Part shown: positions 40,344 through 49,298 of the stretch, in pieces | How the letters are laid out: each line of letters starts with the position of its first letter | How positions within the stretch are numbered: position 1 is the first letter of the stretch | Source of the DNA: an uncultured Alphaproteobacteria bacterium | GTDB lineage: Bacteria > Pseudomonadota > Alphaproteobacteria > Rhizobiales > Pleomorphomonadaceae | Direction of reading: 5' to 3' | NCBI GenBank assembly: GCA_937900425.1 | Contig: CALCDT010000250.1 | Coordinates: forward strand, 1 to 52,923 | Length of the DNA stretch: 52,923 nucleotides | Made by a program: the position numbers and the translations under genes | The notes under the pieces: model-generated | Databases searched by the model: none | What the model was told of the DNA's origin: nothing | What the model saw: only the letters and a program-made list of their open reading frames with translations

Positions 40344-41363
40344 TCACACCTTCATGGCCATGGTTTCGAGCAGGGCGCGCACCACGGTCTCCTTGCCGAG
40401 CGGCACCTTGAAACCGTTCTGCCCGCGGGGGACCGCGCCCTCGAAGGCGGCTTCGGCCGCCTCGCGCGCCGCGGCCTCGTCGAGCCGGCGTCCCTTCAAG
40501 AGGTCTTCGGCCGCGCGTGCCCGCCACGGCACCGTGGCGACACCGCCGAGCGCGATGCGCACGTCGCGGACGCTCTCGCCGTCGAGGTCGAGGGCGACGG
40601 CGGCGGCGGTGACGGCGAACTGGTAGGATTCCCGGTCGCGCACCTTCACGTAGCGCGAGCGGCGGGTCCACGGCCCGGCGGGGATGCGGAAGCCGACGAT
40701 GAGATCGGCCGGCCCCAGCACGGTCTCGACCTCGGGACGCTCGCCCGGCTCGCGGTGGAGGTCGGCGAAGGGAAGGCGTCGCTCGCCGCTTGGCCCGGTC
40801 ACCGTCACCTCGGCGTCGAGGGCGATCAGCGCCTGGGCGAAATCGCCGGCGTAGGCGGCGATGCAGCGCTCGCTGGTGCCGAGCAGGGCGTGGCGGCGGT
40901 TGACGCCCTCGAGCGCGGCACAGCCGGAGCCGGGTTCGCGCTTGTTGCAGGGGAAGGAGGTCTTGCGGAAATAGTCGCAGCGGGTGCGCTGGAGCACGTT
41001 GCCGCCGAGGCTCGCCATGTTGCGGATCTGGCGGGTGGCGGCGAGGCGGAGCGTGTCGGCGATCACCGGATAATCGCGAGCGATTCCCTCGTGATCCTCG
41101 GCCTCGGCCATGCGGACGAGCGCGCCGAGGTGGAGGCCGGCCTCGTCGAGGCGGATCGCGCCGAGGCGCTCCGTCAGCGGATTGACATCGACCAGCCGCT
41201 CCGGCCGCATCACGCCGAGGCGCATGTAGTCGGTGACGTTGGTGCCGCCGGCGATGAAGCGGACATGTGCGTCGGCGGAAGCGGGCGCATCGGCGGCAAC
41301 TCCGGAGGCGAGGCGCACGGCGCCGTCGGCGCTTTCGGCGCGTTCGTAGGCGAAAGGCAGCAT
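40344..41363 (-). CDS. paoB: Aldehyde oxidoreductase FAD subunit with 4Fe-4S site (PaoB)
   Basis: This 339-residue subunit carries FAD and passes electrons on to an acceptor. The FAD motif is FIAGGTNVTDYMRLG (about residues 37-51), followed by RQIRNMASLGGNVLQRTRC. Four cysteines, C129, C139, C148 and C167, form the insert that holds the extra 4Fe-4S cluster in E. coli PaoB, which ordinary xanthine dehydrogenase FAD subunits lack. The gene sits 3 bases after paoA and 2 before paoC, forming a tight unit. Confidence 0.92.
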   Translation of the reverse strand: MLPFAYERAESADGAVRLASGVAADAPASADAHVRFIAGGTNVTDYMRLGVMRPERLVDVNPLTERLGAIRLDEAGLHLGALVRMAEAEDHEGIARDYPVIADTLRLAATRQIRNMASLGGNVLQRTRCDYFRKTSFPCNKREPGSGCAALEGVNRRHALLGTSERCIAAYAGDFAQALIALDAEVTVTGPSGERRLPFADLHREPGERPEVETVLGPADLIVGFRIPAGPWTRRSRYVKVRDRESYQFAVTAAAVALDLDGESVRDVRIALGGVATVPWRARAAEDLLKGRRLDEAAAREAAEAAFEGAVPRGQNGFKVPLGKETVVRALLETMAMKV

Positions 41364-41366
41364 GGC

Positions 41367-41999
41367 TCAGGCCTCTCCCATCTTGTCGCGGCCCTGACGG
41401 ACGGCGGCGACGATGTTCGGATAGGCGGCGCAGCGGCAGAGGTTGCCGCTCATGTATTCGCGGATCTCGCCGTCGGTGCCGGCGTGACCCTCCTCGACGC
41501 AGGCGATCGCCGAGAGGATCTGGCCCGGCGTGCAATAGCCGCACTGGAAGGCGTCGTGGTCGATGAAGGCCTGCTGCATCGGATGGAGGTCGCCGTCGGC
41601 GGCCGCCAGTCCCTCGACGGTGGTGATCTCGGCGCCCTCGGCCATAACCGCGAAGGTGAGGCAGGAGAGCACGCGGCGACCGTCGACGAGCACCGTGCAG
41701 GCGCCGCACTGGCCGTGGTCGCAGCCCTTCTTGGTGCCGGTGAGGCCGAGGCGATCGCGCAGGGTGTCGAGCAGGCTCGCCCGCGGATCGACGGCGATCT
41801 CGCGCCGCTGGCCGTTGACGGTGAAGGAGACGACGCGCGGAGCACGGGGGTCGGCGGACTTCGCCGGCGTCGGGGCCTCGGCCGTCGCGGCGACCGCGGT
41901 GCCGACGACGCCCACCCCCGCCCCGGCCGCCGCGGCCCCGAGGAAGCCGCGTCTGTTGAAGGAGGCGTGCGCCGGCGGGCGGGCATGAGGCTCGGACAT
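41367..41999 (-). CDS. paoA: Aldehyde oxidoreductase 2Fe-2S subunit with Tat signal (PaoA)
   Basis: This 210-residue electron-transfer subunit begins with a twin-arginine signal (NRRGFLG, then a hydrophobic stretch to about residue 42), so the assembled heterotrimer is exported to the periplasm. Two 2Fe-2S sites are present: the plant-type CDHGQCGACTVL with a later SCL, and the helical pair CGYCTPG and CRC. It is the first gene of paoABC and carries the only export signal, as in E. coli. The promoter should lie in the 143 bases up to phaC. Confidence 0.93.
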   Translation of the reverse strand: MSEPHARPPAHASFNRRGFLGAAAAGAGVGVVGTAVAATAEAPTPAKSADPRAPRVVSFTVNGQRREIAVDPRASLLDTLRDRLGLTGTKKGCDHGQCGACTVLVDGRRVLSCLTFAVMAEGAEITTVEGLAAADGDLHPMQQAFIDHDAFQCGYCTPGQILSAIACVEEGHAGTDGEIREYMSGNLCRCAAYPNIVAAVRQGRDKMGEA

Positions 42000-42142
42000 C
42001 GACAGGGACCCTTGATTGGAAGAACTTCAGGGTCCGAACGGGCGCCGGCCGATTCCTGTTCCTTCGGCCGGCGGCGCGCCGAGGTGGCCGCCTCCCGTCA
42101 CCGGCTTCGAGGCGAGCGGCGGTTGCCCGCCCCCGCCGGCCG

Positions 42143-44020
42143 TCAGCGCTGGAAGACGTAGGTTCCGGGCGCCGGGCCGAGCGGCGGCAGGCCCCGGTCC
42201 GGCGCGCCGCAGGGCGGCGGCGGCTCCGTCCCAGGCGTCGATCGCTCCATGAGCCAGTCCGACCACGCCGGCCACCACGAACCGTCCCGGGCCGGGGCAT
42301 GGGTCAGCCACTCCTCGGCGCCGAGATGGAGGCCGCCGTCGCCGATGGTCAGGATGCGGTAGCGGCGGCCCGGGTGACCGGGCTCGGAGACGATGCCGGC
42401 GTTGTGGCCGCCGCTCGTCAGCACGAAGGTGACGGCGGTCTCGGTCAGGAGGTGGATCTTGAAGACCGACGGCCAGGGCGCGACGTGATCGCGCTCGGTG
42501 CCGACCGCGAAGATCGGCACCCGAATGTCCTGCAGGGCGATGCGCCGGCCGTCGACTTCGTAGCGGCCGGAGGCGAGGTCGTTGCCGAGGAAGAGCTTGC
42601 GCAGGTATTCCGAATGCATGCGGTAGGGCATGCGCGTGGTGTCGGCGTTCCAGGCCATCAGGTCGGTCATCGCCGTGCGCTCGCCCATCATGTAGTCGTG
42701 GACGAGACGGGACCAGACGAGGTCGTTGGAGCGCAGCAGCTGGAAAGCGCCGGCCATCTGCGCCGAATCGAGCGTGCCGTGTTCCCACATCATGCTCTCG
42801 AGGAAGGCGACCTGACTGTCGTCGACGAAGAGCTGCAATTCCCCGGCTTCGGTGAAATCGGTCTGGGCGGCGAACAGCGTCAGCGAGGCGAGGCGGTCGT
42901 CCCCTGCCCGCGCCATCGCCGCGGCGCCGATCGAGAGCAGCGTGCCGCCGAGGCAATAGCCGGCGGCGTGAATCTTCGTGTCCGGCCGGATCGCCGAGAC
43001 GGCGTCGATCGCCGCCATCAGTCCGAGGCGGCGGTAGTCCTCGAGGCCGAGGTCGCGATCACGCGGTCCGACGTTGCGCCAGGAAATGCAGAAGACCGTG
43101 TGGCCGCGCTCCACCAGGAAGCGGACCAGCGAGTTCCCGGGCGAGAGATCGAGGATGTAGTATTTCATGATCCACGCCGGCACGATCAGCACCGGCTCGC
43201 GGCGCACGGCGGGCGTCGCGGGAGCGTATTGGATCAGCTCGATCAGGTGATTGCGGAAGACGACCTCGCCCGGCGTCACCGCCACGCTGTCGCCGGGGAC
43301 GAACTCCTCGGCACCGACCGGCGGGCGCTTCAGCAGCAGCCTGCTGGCGTCGTCGACGAAATTGCGGGCGCCGTCGACGAGGTTGCGGCCGCCGGTTTCG
43401 GCGACCTTGCGGCGGATGTCGGGGTTGAGCCAGGGCAGGTTCGTCGGCGCCAGCATGTCGAGCCACTGGCGGGCGGTGAAGGCGACGACGTCCGCATGAT
43501 GGGGCGCGACGCCCGGCACGCCGGTCGTCGCGTTGTACCACCACTGCTGGGTGAGCAGGAACGCCTGCGACAGCTGGCGCCACGGCGGCGCCTGCCACGC
43601 CTCGCTCGAGAAGCGCCGGTCGCCCGGCAGCGGCTCGATGCAGGCCGGCGCGCCCGGATCGATGGCGGCCTCGGCGCAGTGGGCGGCCAAGCGCGTCACC
43701 TTGCGCGTCGCCTTGACGACGAGTTCGGCCTGCTTGCCGGGCGCGGCGGCGAGGTGGATCGCCCAGTCGGCACAGGCGAGCATCAACGCGGCCGGCGAAA
43801 GACCCATGGTCGCCCCGGCGATCCGGGCGCTGGCGATCCGGTCGAGGGCGCGGAAGCTCTCCTCGATGTCGCCACGCCCGTCGTCGGCGCCGGCGAAAGA
43901 CGCCGCCGATGTCGGTGGATCGATCGGCGGAACCGACGCCGGCGCGGCAGCGGGGCGAAGGGCGGGCACTGCCCCGGTGGCGGCGGAAACCGCGGGCGGG
44001 GAACGATCGGCGGTGGACAT
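42143..44020 (-). CDS. phaC: Poly(3-hydroxyalkanoate) synthase, class I-like
   Basis: This 625-residue enzyme polymerises hydroxyacyl-CoA into storage polyester. It has the N-terminal PHA-synthase region (about residues 130-290, with QWWYNATTGVPGV and PAWIMKYYILDLSP) and an alpha/beta-hydrolase core with the catalytic C356 in HAAGYCLGGT, D511 in GTERDHVAPW and H539 in TSGGHNAG. The first 60 residues are alanine- and proline-rich. The ATG at 44020 has GGAGG upstream. It lies downstream of the NDUFAF6-like gene on the same strand (110 bases). No phaA, phaB, phaR or phasin gene is close. Confidence 0.9.
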   Translation of the reverse strand: MSTADRSPPAVSAATGAVPALRPAAAPASVPPIDPPTSAASFAGADDGRGDIEESFRALDRIASARIAGATMGLSPAALMLACADWAIHLAAAPGKQAELVVKATRKVTRLAAHCAEAAIDPGAPACIEPLPGDRRFSSEAWQAPPWRQLSQAFLLTQQWWYNATTGVPGVAPHHADVVAFTARQWLDMLAPTNLPWLNPDIRRKVAETGGRNLVDGARNFVDDASRLLLKRPPVGAEEFVPGDSVAVTPGEVVFRNHLIELIQYAPATPAVRREPVLIVPAWIMKYYILDLSPGNSLVRFLVERGHTVFCISWRNVGPRDRDLGLEDYRRLGLMAAIDAVSAIRPDTKIHAAGYCLGGTLLSIGAAAMARAGDDRLASLTLFAAQTDFTEAGELQLFVDDSQVAFLESMMWEHGTLDSAQMAGAFQLLRSNDLVWSRLVHDYMMGERTAMTDLMAWNADTTRMPYRMHSEYLRKLFLGNDLASGRYEVDGRRIALQDIRVPIFAVGTERDHVAPWPSVFKIHLLTETAVTFVLTSGGHNAGIVSEPGHPGRRYRILTIGDGGLHLGAEEWLTHAPARDGSWWPAWSDWLMERSTPGTEPPPPCGAPDRGLPPLGPAPGTYVFQR

Positions 44021-44130
44021 GGCGGCCTCCGGCCCAGGAGGAAAGGAAGGCCGCGCGAGGCACATCCCGCACGGCGGCTGCCGCAACCTCGCTCGTTTCC
44101 GCCCTTCGCGCCTTGAGCGAGCGCAATCGC

Positions 44131-45009
44131 TCAGAACATCGCCCGGCCGCGCCGGCCGCGGCGGGCGGCGCGCCAGAGCAGCCACTGGCTGCGCCAGATC
44201 GCGATTTCCGAACGGGTGAAGGGATCGCCCCGCGCCAGGATGTCGAGCCATTCCGGCACCAGCGCCACGGGGAGGAACACCGGCTTCACCCGCTCCGGCA
44301 CACCCGCCATCGCCCGGCGGGCGGCGTCGAGATGCATCGACACCCGCTCGCGCAGGTCGGCGAGGCACAGCTTCAGCCCGTCCGAGACGAGGCCGCTGCG
44401 CACGTCGTCGGCGGTGATGCCGCGCGCCTCCAAAAGGTCGACGGGAAGGTAGACCTGACCGCGCCGGGCATGGTGTGGCAGCGCCCGCATCAGGCCGGCG
44501 ATGGCGTAGGCGACGCCGGCGTGGCCGGCGGCATCGGCGGTTTCGGACAGCGCACCGTCGTTGGCGATGATCGCGCCGAGCTGGATCAGGGTCGACGCGG
44601 TCTCGCCGGCATAGCCCTCGAGGTCGGTCAGCGTCGGCATCGGGTCGTCGTAGAGGTCGAAGGTGCGGGCGTCGATCAGGTCGAGGAAGGGCTGGACCGG
44701 CAGACGGTAGATGTCGATGGTGTCGAGCAGGCAGCGTGCCACCGGGTGGCTGGCGACTTCGCCGGCCCCGCCACCGACCAGCACGTCGCGCCACCACTGC
44801 TGGCGGATCTCGCCCGGGAGTGGCTCGCGCACCACTTCACGGATCCGGGCGATCTCGATGTTGAAGGCGTAGACGGCGTGGACATGGGGCCGCGCGCCGG
44901 CGTCCACGAAAAGTGAAGCGAGCCAGCGATCGCGATCGCCGTCCCGAACCAGCTTCTCCGCATGCCGATAAGCCGCCCCCAGCATCGCCGCTCGCCGCGC
45001 CACGCTCAA
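44131..45009 (-). CDS. Squalene/phytoene synthase-like protein, NDUFAF6 type
   Basis: This 292-residue protein has the squalene/phytoene synthase fold, but the two Asp-rich catalytic motifs are gone: the first reads AFNIEIARIREV where synthases have DDxxD, and the second reads MRALPHHARRGQVYLP where they have RDxxED. AFNIEIARIRE and WRDVL closely recall mitochondrial NDUFAF6, a complex I assembly factor. It lies downstream of an NDUFAF3-like gene and secDF, an order noted in alphaproteobacteria. A non-enzymatic role in complex I assembly or membrane insertion is more likely than isoprenoid synthesis (inference). Confidence 0.85.
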   Translation of the reverse strand: MSVARRAAMLGAAYRHAEKLVRDGDRDRWLASLFVDAGARPHVHAVYAFNIEIARIREVVREPLPGEIRQQWWRDVLVGGGAGEVASHPVARCLLDTIDIYRLPVQPFLDLIDARTFDLYDDPMPTLTDLEGYAGETASTLIQLGAIIANDGALSETADAAGHAGVAYAIAGLMRALPHHARRGQVYLPVDLLEARGITADDVRSGLVSDGLKLCLADLRERVSMHLDAARRAMAGVPERVKPVFLPVALVPEWLDILARGDPFTRSEIAIWRSQWLLWRAARRGRRGRAMF

Positions 45010-45249
45010 TCCGTCCCCCTTCCCGAGCCCGTCCCTTCGAGCGCCCGTCCCCGCCGCCTCGAGCGGGACGTCGGGCAGATCACGACCTCGCGTCCGAAGA
45101 TCTGACGATAGTGCGATGCGGCGAGAACGGCAAACCGGAGTTGGGAAAAGACCGTATCCGGATCGATCTGTCGCCGATGGCGGCGGCGCGCATGCCCCGC
45201 TCTTCCGGCCCGGGCAGGCGGCGACAGTCGATCCGCCCGGCGCCGCCGG

Positions 45250-45666
45250 TCAGTCGACCGCGACGAGGGCGGCGGCGACGCGGCGGCCTTCGCCGAGCAG
45301 GATGTTGTAGGTGCGGACCGCCGCACCGGTCGACATCGGATCGATGCGGATGCCGTGATCTGCGAGGGCGAGCCGCACCGACGGCGGCGGCGGAACGAGG
45401 TCGCGCCCGCCGCCGAGCAGAAGAAGGTCTATGGCGCCGGCCTCGGCGACGACCCGGGCGAGCGCCTCGGCGTCGATCGTCGTGGCATTCGCCACCTCCC
45501 AGCCGTAGATGCCGCTCGGCAGGCAGAGCAGCGAGCCGCGGTGCGACATGCCGGCGAAGCGGAAGCCGCCGTCGCCATAGGCGTCGACCGGCGCGGCAGC
45601 TGGAAAATGCGCCGCCCGGCGGACCGGCGCCTGCGGCGTGCCGCGGCCGGCGTATCCATCGCTCAT
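45250..45666 (-). CDS. Mth938-domain protein, NDUFAF3-like
   Basis: This 138-residue protein is a Mth938/DUF498 family member, the bacterial relative of complex I assembly factor NDUFAF3. Seen are VDAYGDGGFRFAGMSHRGSL and LLLLGGGRDLVPPPPSV, a loop typical of the family, then STGAAVRTYNILLGEGRRV. I chose the ATG at 45666 because GAGAGGA lies at a proper distance; the ATG three codons upstream is too close to that site. It follows secF by 125 bases. A 240-base gap with no visible gene separates it from the NDUFAF6-like gene. Confidence 0.88.
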   Translation of the reverse strand: MSDGYAGRGTPQAPVRRAAHFPAAAPVDAYGDGGFRFAGMSHRGSLLCLPSGIYGWEVANATTIDAEALARVVAEAGAIDLLLLGGGRDLVPPPPSVRLALADHGIRIDPMSTGAAVRTYNILLGEGRRVAAALVAVD

Positions 45667-45791
45667 GATCGGCATTCCTCTCTTCCGGCCGGTTTCGGGC
45701 GATCCGGAACGGTGACCCGCGCCGGTCGTCGCCGGGGGCGGGCCCCTCTCGAAAGCCGAACCGGGAGGCGCGGACGGCGTTCCGTCCGCGG

Positions 45792-46724
45792 TCACGCCCC
45801 CGCGGGCTTCTCCTCGCTGGCGGCCTCGCCGCCGCTGCCGCGGAGATTGAAGAGAATCAGCACCGGCGCTGCGATGAAGATCGAGGAATAGGTGCCGATG
45901 ACGACGCCGAAGATCATCGCCGTGGTGAAGGAGCGAATCACCTCGCCGCCGAAGATGAACAGCGCGATCAGGGCGACCAGCGTCGTCAGCGCGGTCATGA
46001 TCGTGCGGCTCAAGGTGGCGTTGATCGCGATGTCGATGAGCTCGTCCATCGGCAGCTTCTTGTATTTTCGTCGCATCTCGCGGACGCGGTCGTAGACGAC
46101 GACGGTGTCGTTGAGCGAGTAGCCGACGATGGTCAGCACAGCCGCGATCGAGGACAGGTTGAACTCGATCTGCAGCAGCGCGAACAGCCCGATGGTCATG
46201 ACGACGTCGTGCAGCGTCGCGATGATCGCGCCGACGCCGTACTGCCATTCGAAGCGAAACCAGATGTAGATCAGGATCAGCAGCAGCGATCCGCCGACCG
46301 CCATGGTGCCGGCCTGGGCCAGTTCGCCGGAGACGCGCGGCCCCACCACCTCGACACGGCGATAGGCGACCTCGTCGCCGAAGGCGTCCCTGATCTTCTG
46401 GACCGCCTGCTGCTGCTCGGCATCGCCGCCTTCCTGGCGCACGACGCGGATCAGCACGTCGTCGGCCTGGCCGAACTCCTGGACCTGGACTTCGCCGAGG
46501 CCGAGCTCGCCGAGACGGGCGCGGATGGCGCCGATGTCGGCCGGGCCGTCCAGCGTCTGGATCTCGAGCAGCGTGCCGCCCTCGAAGTCGATGCCGTAGT
46601 TCATGCCACGCGCCGCGAACAGGGCGAGCGCGGCGATGCTGGCGATCAACGCCAGCGCGAAGACCAGCTTGCGGACCCGCATGAAGGGGATGGACGTGTT
46701 GTCCGGGACGAGTTTCAAAAGCAT
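45792..46724 (-). CDS. secF: Protein translocase subunit SecF
   Basis: This 310-residue inner-membrane protein works with SecD to complete export through SecYEG using the proton gradient. It has one N-terminal membrane segment, the periplasmic GIDFEGGTLLEIQ domain, and five further segments with the hallmark GYSLNDTVVVYDRVREMRR. The length is normal. It follows secD by 60 bases in the same direction. The C-terminal tail (GGEAASEEKPAGA) is hydrophilic and cytoplasmic. Confidence 0.97.
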   Translation of the reverse strand: MLLKLVPDNTSIPFMRVRKLVFALALIASIAALALFAARGMNYGIDFEGGTLLEIQTLDGPADIGAIRARLGELGLGEVQVQEFGQADDVLIRVVRQEGGDAEQQQAVQKIRDAFGDEVAYRRVEVVGPRVSGELAQAGTMAVGGSLLLILIYIWFRFEWQYGVGAIIATLHDVVMTIGLFALLQIEFNLSSIAAVLTIVGYSLNDTVVVYDRVREMRRKYKKLPMDELIDIAINATLSRTIMTALTTLVALIALFIFGGEVIRSFTTAMIFGVVIGTYSSIFIAAPVLILFNLRGSGGEAASEEKPAGA

Positions 46725-46784
46725 CGAGATCTCTTTTCGAGCGGGCGGTGTCCGCGCCGCTTCGGGGGCGGCGCGATGTCCCGG

Positions 46785-48398
46785 TCAGATCGGCACGACG
46801 GAGGGACGGCGCCGGCGCACCCAGATCGCCACGATCAGGCGCGTCAGGGTGAAGGCCGTGAAGATCGTGGTGAAGATGCCGACCGCGAGCGTCACCGCGA
46901 AGCCCTTGACCGGGCCGGAGCCGAGCGTGAACAGGATGGCCGCCGCGATCAGGGTCGTGATGTTGGAATCCATGATGGTGCCGAGCGCGCGCGAGAATCC
47001 GGCGTCGATCGCCGTGATCGCCGACCGCCCTCCCCGTTGCTCCTCGCGGATGCGCTCGTAGATCAGCACGTTGGCGTCGACCGCCATGCCCATCGTCAGC
47101 ACGATGCCGGCGATGCCGGGCAGCGTCAGCGTGGCGCCGAGCACGGTCAGCACCGCGAAGATCAGCATCACGTTGGCGGCGAGGGCGAGGTTGGCGAAGA
47201 CGCCGAGCAGGCCGTAGGCCGCCACCATGAACACGGCGACGAGGCCCGCGCCGATCAGCGAGGCGCGCTTGCCGGCCTCGATCGAATCGGCGCCGAGGCC
47301 GGGGCCGACCGTGCGCTCCTCGACGACGTCGAGCCGGGCCGGCAGGGCGCCGGCGCGCAGCAGCACCGCGAGATCGTTGGCGCTCTGCACCGAGAAGCTG
47401 CCCGAGATCTGGCCGGAGCCGCCGGTGATCGGCTCGCGGATCACCGGGGCCGAGATCACCTGGTTGTCGAGCACGATCGCAAAGGGCTTGCCGACGTTGG
47501 CCGTGGTCACCTCGGCAAAGCGGCGGGCTCCGGAGGTCGACAGCCGGAACGAGACCAGCGGCTCGTTGCTGCGCTGGTCGAAGGCGGCGCGGGCGTCGGC
47601 GAGGTCCTCGCCGGTGATCAGCGGCACCTGCTCGACGACGTAGGGCGCGCCGCCGGCTTCGGCGGACTGCAGCACCTCGGTGCCGGGCGGCGGCCGGTTC
47701 GACATCGCCTCCTGCGGCGACACCGAGGTGTCGACGAGGTGGAAGGTGAGCTGGGCGGTCTGGCCGATGAGGCCCTTGAGGCGATCGGGATCCTTCTCGC
47801 CCGGGGCCTCGACGAGGATGCGGGCGTCGCCGTTCTGCTGGATCGACGGCTCGGTGGTGCCGAGTTCGTCGACACGCCGGCGGATGACCTCGATCGACTG
47901 CTCGACGATGCCGGCGAGCTTCTGCGTCAGCCCGGCGTCGGAGAGGTCGAAGCGCAGCAGGCCGTCGGCGCCGGAGGAGAGCGTGAACTCGGTGACACCG
48001 GTGCCGCCGAGCATCGACTGGCTCAGCGGGCTCTCGAGTTCGGCGAGCCGGGTGCGCGCCTCCTCGACCTGCGCCGTGTCACGGATGCGGACCTGGACGC
48101 CGCGGTTGGAGACCGCAAGCCCGGTGTAGCCGATGCGCGGTTCCTGGCGCAACGTCAGGCGGACATCGTTCTCGAGCGATTTCAGTCGCTTGGCGACATA
48201 ATCCTCGGTGTCCACCTCGTAGAGCAGGTAGACGCCGCCCTGAAGGTCGAGGCCGAGCACCAGCTGTCGCGCCGGCATCCAGCTCGGCCACCAGGCCTGG
48301 AGCTGGGCGGGCGTGAAGAAATTGGGGAGCGTGAAGAAGGCGCCGAGCAGGATGACGAGCGAGATCAGCGTCACCTTCCAGCGGGCGAAATACAGCAT
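46785..48398 (-). CDS. secD: Protein translocase subunit SecD
   Basis: This 537-residue inner-membrane protein is the larger partner of SecF. It has an N-terminal membrane segment (about residues 7-25), a periplasmic P1 region beginning GLDLQGGVYLLYEVDTED, and a six-segment C-terminal half with the proton-path motif GMAVDANVLIYERIREE. It lies 77 bases after yajC. The length is somewhat short of E. coli SecD (615) but typical for alphaproteobacteria. Confidence 0.97.
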   Translation of the reverse strand: MLYFARWKVTLISLVILLGAFFTLPNFFTPAQLQAWWPSWMPARQLVLGLDLQGGVYLLYEVDTEDYVAKRLKSLENDVRLTLRQEPRIGYTGLAVSNRGVQVRIRDTAQVEEARTRLAELESPLSQSMLGGTGVTEFTLSSGADGLLRFDLSDAGLTQKLAGIVEQSIEVIRRRVDELGTTEPSIQQNGDARILVEAPGEKDPDRLKGLIGQTAQLTFHLVDTSVSPQEAMSNRPPPGTEVLQSAEAGGAPYVVEQVPLITGEDLADARAAFDQRSNEPLVSFRLSTSGARRFAEVTTANVGKPFAIVLDNQVISAPVIREPITGGSGQISGSFSVQSANDLAVLLRAGALPARLDVVEERTVGPGLGADSIEAGKRASLIGAGLVAVFMVAAYGLLGVFANLALAANVMLIFAVLTVLGATLTLPGIAGIVLTMGMAVDANVLIYERIREEQRGGRSAITAIDAGFSRALGTIMDSNITTLIAAAILFTLGSGPVKGFAVTLAVGIFTTIFTAFTLTRLIVAIWVRRRRPSVVPI

Positions 48399-48475
48399 GT
48401 CGACCTCGTTTCACCGGCCGCCGCCGCGGCGGGCCGGATGGGCGGGGCCGGCGGCGGGCCGGCCCCTGCGCCTGT

Positions 48476-48808
48476 TCAGTCCTTGACCGGCTCGCCCTTG
48501 GAGCGGAGCTCGGAAATATAGGCCCGGGCGATGCGCAGCTTGGCGCCCTCGCCGACGTCGAGCTGGATTTCGCCGTCGTCGACGACCTTGGAGACCTTGC
48601 CGATCACGCCGCCGGCGGTGACGACCGTGTCGCCGCGCCGGATGTTGCGGATCATCTCCTGATGATCCTTCTGCTTCTTGCGCTGCGGACGGATGATCAG
48701 GAAGTACATGATCACGAAGATCAGCAGGAACGGCGCCAGCTGGGCGACCTGCTCCAGGGCGGACGGCGCGGCGGCCGTGGCCTGGGCATAGGCGGGCGTA
48801 ATGAACAT
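48476..48808 (-). CDS. yajC: Sec translocon accessory subunit YajC
   Basis: This 110-residue protein has one membrane segment (about residues 25-42, PFLLIFVIMYFLIIRPQRKK) and a cytoplasmic domain with IRRGDTVVTAGGVIGKVSKV. It associates with SecDF and YidC. The ATG at 48808 follows AGGAG; the longer frame to 48877 has no ribosome site. It is the first gene of the yajC-secD-secF unit, so a promoter should lie in the 280-base gap to the divergent tRNA gene, though I cannot point to it. Confidence 0.95.
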   Translation of the reverse strand: MFITPAYAQATAAAPSALEQVAQLAPFLLIFVIMYFLIIRPQRKKQKDHQEMIRNIRRGDTVVTAGGVIGKVSKVVDDGEIQLDVGEGAKLRIARAYISELRSKGEPVKD

Positions 48809-49047
48809 ACGAGACTCCTGAAAGGGTGCCGCCGCCGCCGCCCGACCCTCGGTCGGCCCGGCCGCGGCGTCACACACGAAACCGTCCGTTCCGTCCGGTG
48901 AGACCGCCGGCCGAAAGCGGGCGGACTATAGCGACGGCACCGGCTTTTGCAAACCGCCGAAATCGGCGCCCGAGCGCAGGAAAGTCCCGTTCCGCAGCGC
49001 TCGATTCCGGCCGCCACGGGGCCATGAAAATTCCTGCACCCGTCCGC

Positions 49048-49076
49048 TTGCCCTTCCCGGTGAACCCCTCTATATA
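49048..49076 (+). promoter_or_regulatory. Sigma-70-like promoter of tRNA-Glu
   Basis: TTGCCC (49048-49053) and TATATA (49071-49076) are 17 bases apart. Transcription would start near 49083, just before the mature tRNA 5' end. Confidence 0.55.
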
Positions 49077-49088
49077 CCGCCTCCACGT

Positions 49089-49163
49089 GCGGCCTTCGTC
49101 TATCGGTTAGGACACTAGCCTTTCACGCTGGAGAGACGGGTTCGATTCCCGTAGGCCGTACCA
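49089..49163 (+). tRNA. tRNA-Glu (anticodon UUC)
   Basis: The cloverleaf is complete: acceptor GCGGCCT pairs with AGGCCGT (with a G-U at the first pair), the D arm contains TCGGTTAGGAC, and the anticodon stem CTAGC/GCTGG encloses loop CTTTCAC with anticodon TTC. The T arm is ACGGG/CCCGT around TTCGATT, followed by discriminator A and an encoded CCA (49161-49163). Confidence 0.95.
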
Positions 49164-49235
49164 CTCCCTTCCCATCACGAAGATCTGATCGTTTCGGGCC
49201 GCCACCCGCGGTTTCCTCGTACGCTGACGCACACG

Positions 49236-49263
49236 AAAAAGCCCGCCGGGGATGCCGGCGGGC
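49236..49263 (-). terminator. Intrinsic terminator of the glycine-zipper lipoprotein gene
   Basis: On the minus strand the stem GCCCGCCGG/CCGGCGGGC (arms 49241-49249 and 49255-49263) has a 5-base loop and is followed by TTTTT. It lies about 35 bases after the lipoprotein stop. It is the clearest intrinsic terminator in the window and may also stop leftward readthrough toward the tRNA. Confidence 0.8.
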
Positions 49264-49298
49264 CGTGGCTGGTCGGAACTGAGGCGCGACGACGCGTC

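Noticed and set aside
37096..40626. Plus-strand open frame of 1176 codons
   Set aside because: It is rich in Arg, Asp and Gly repeats and lies antisense to paoC and out of frame with kdgK; no domain is visible.
38062..42300. Single open frame of 1412 codons covering paoC and beyond
   Set aside because: Only the part from 40341 matches PaoC. The remainder is paoB and paoA read out of frame, a product of high GC.
45006..45326. Open frames in the gap between the NDUFAF6-like and Mth938 genes
   Set aside because: They are arginine- and proline-rich, without ribosome sites or domains.
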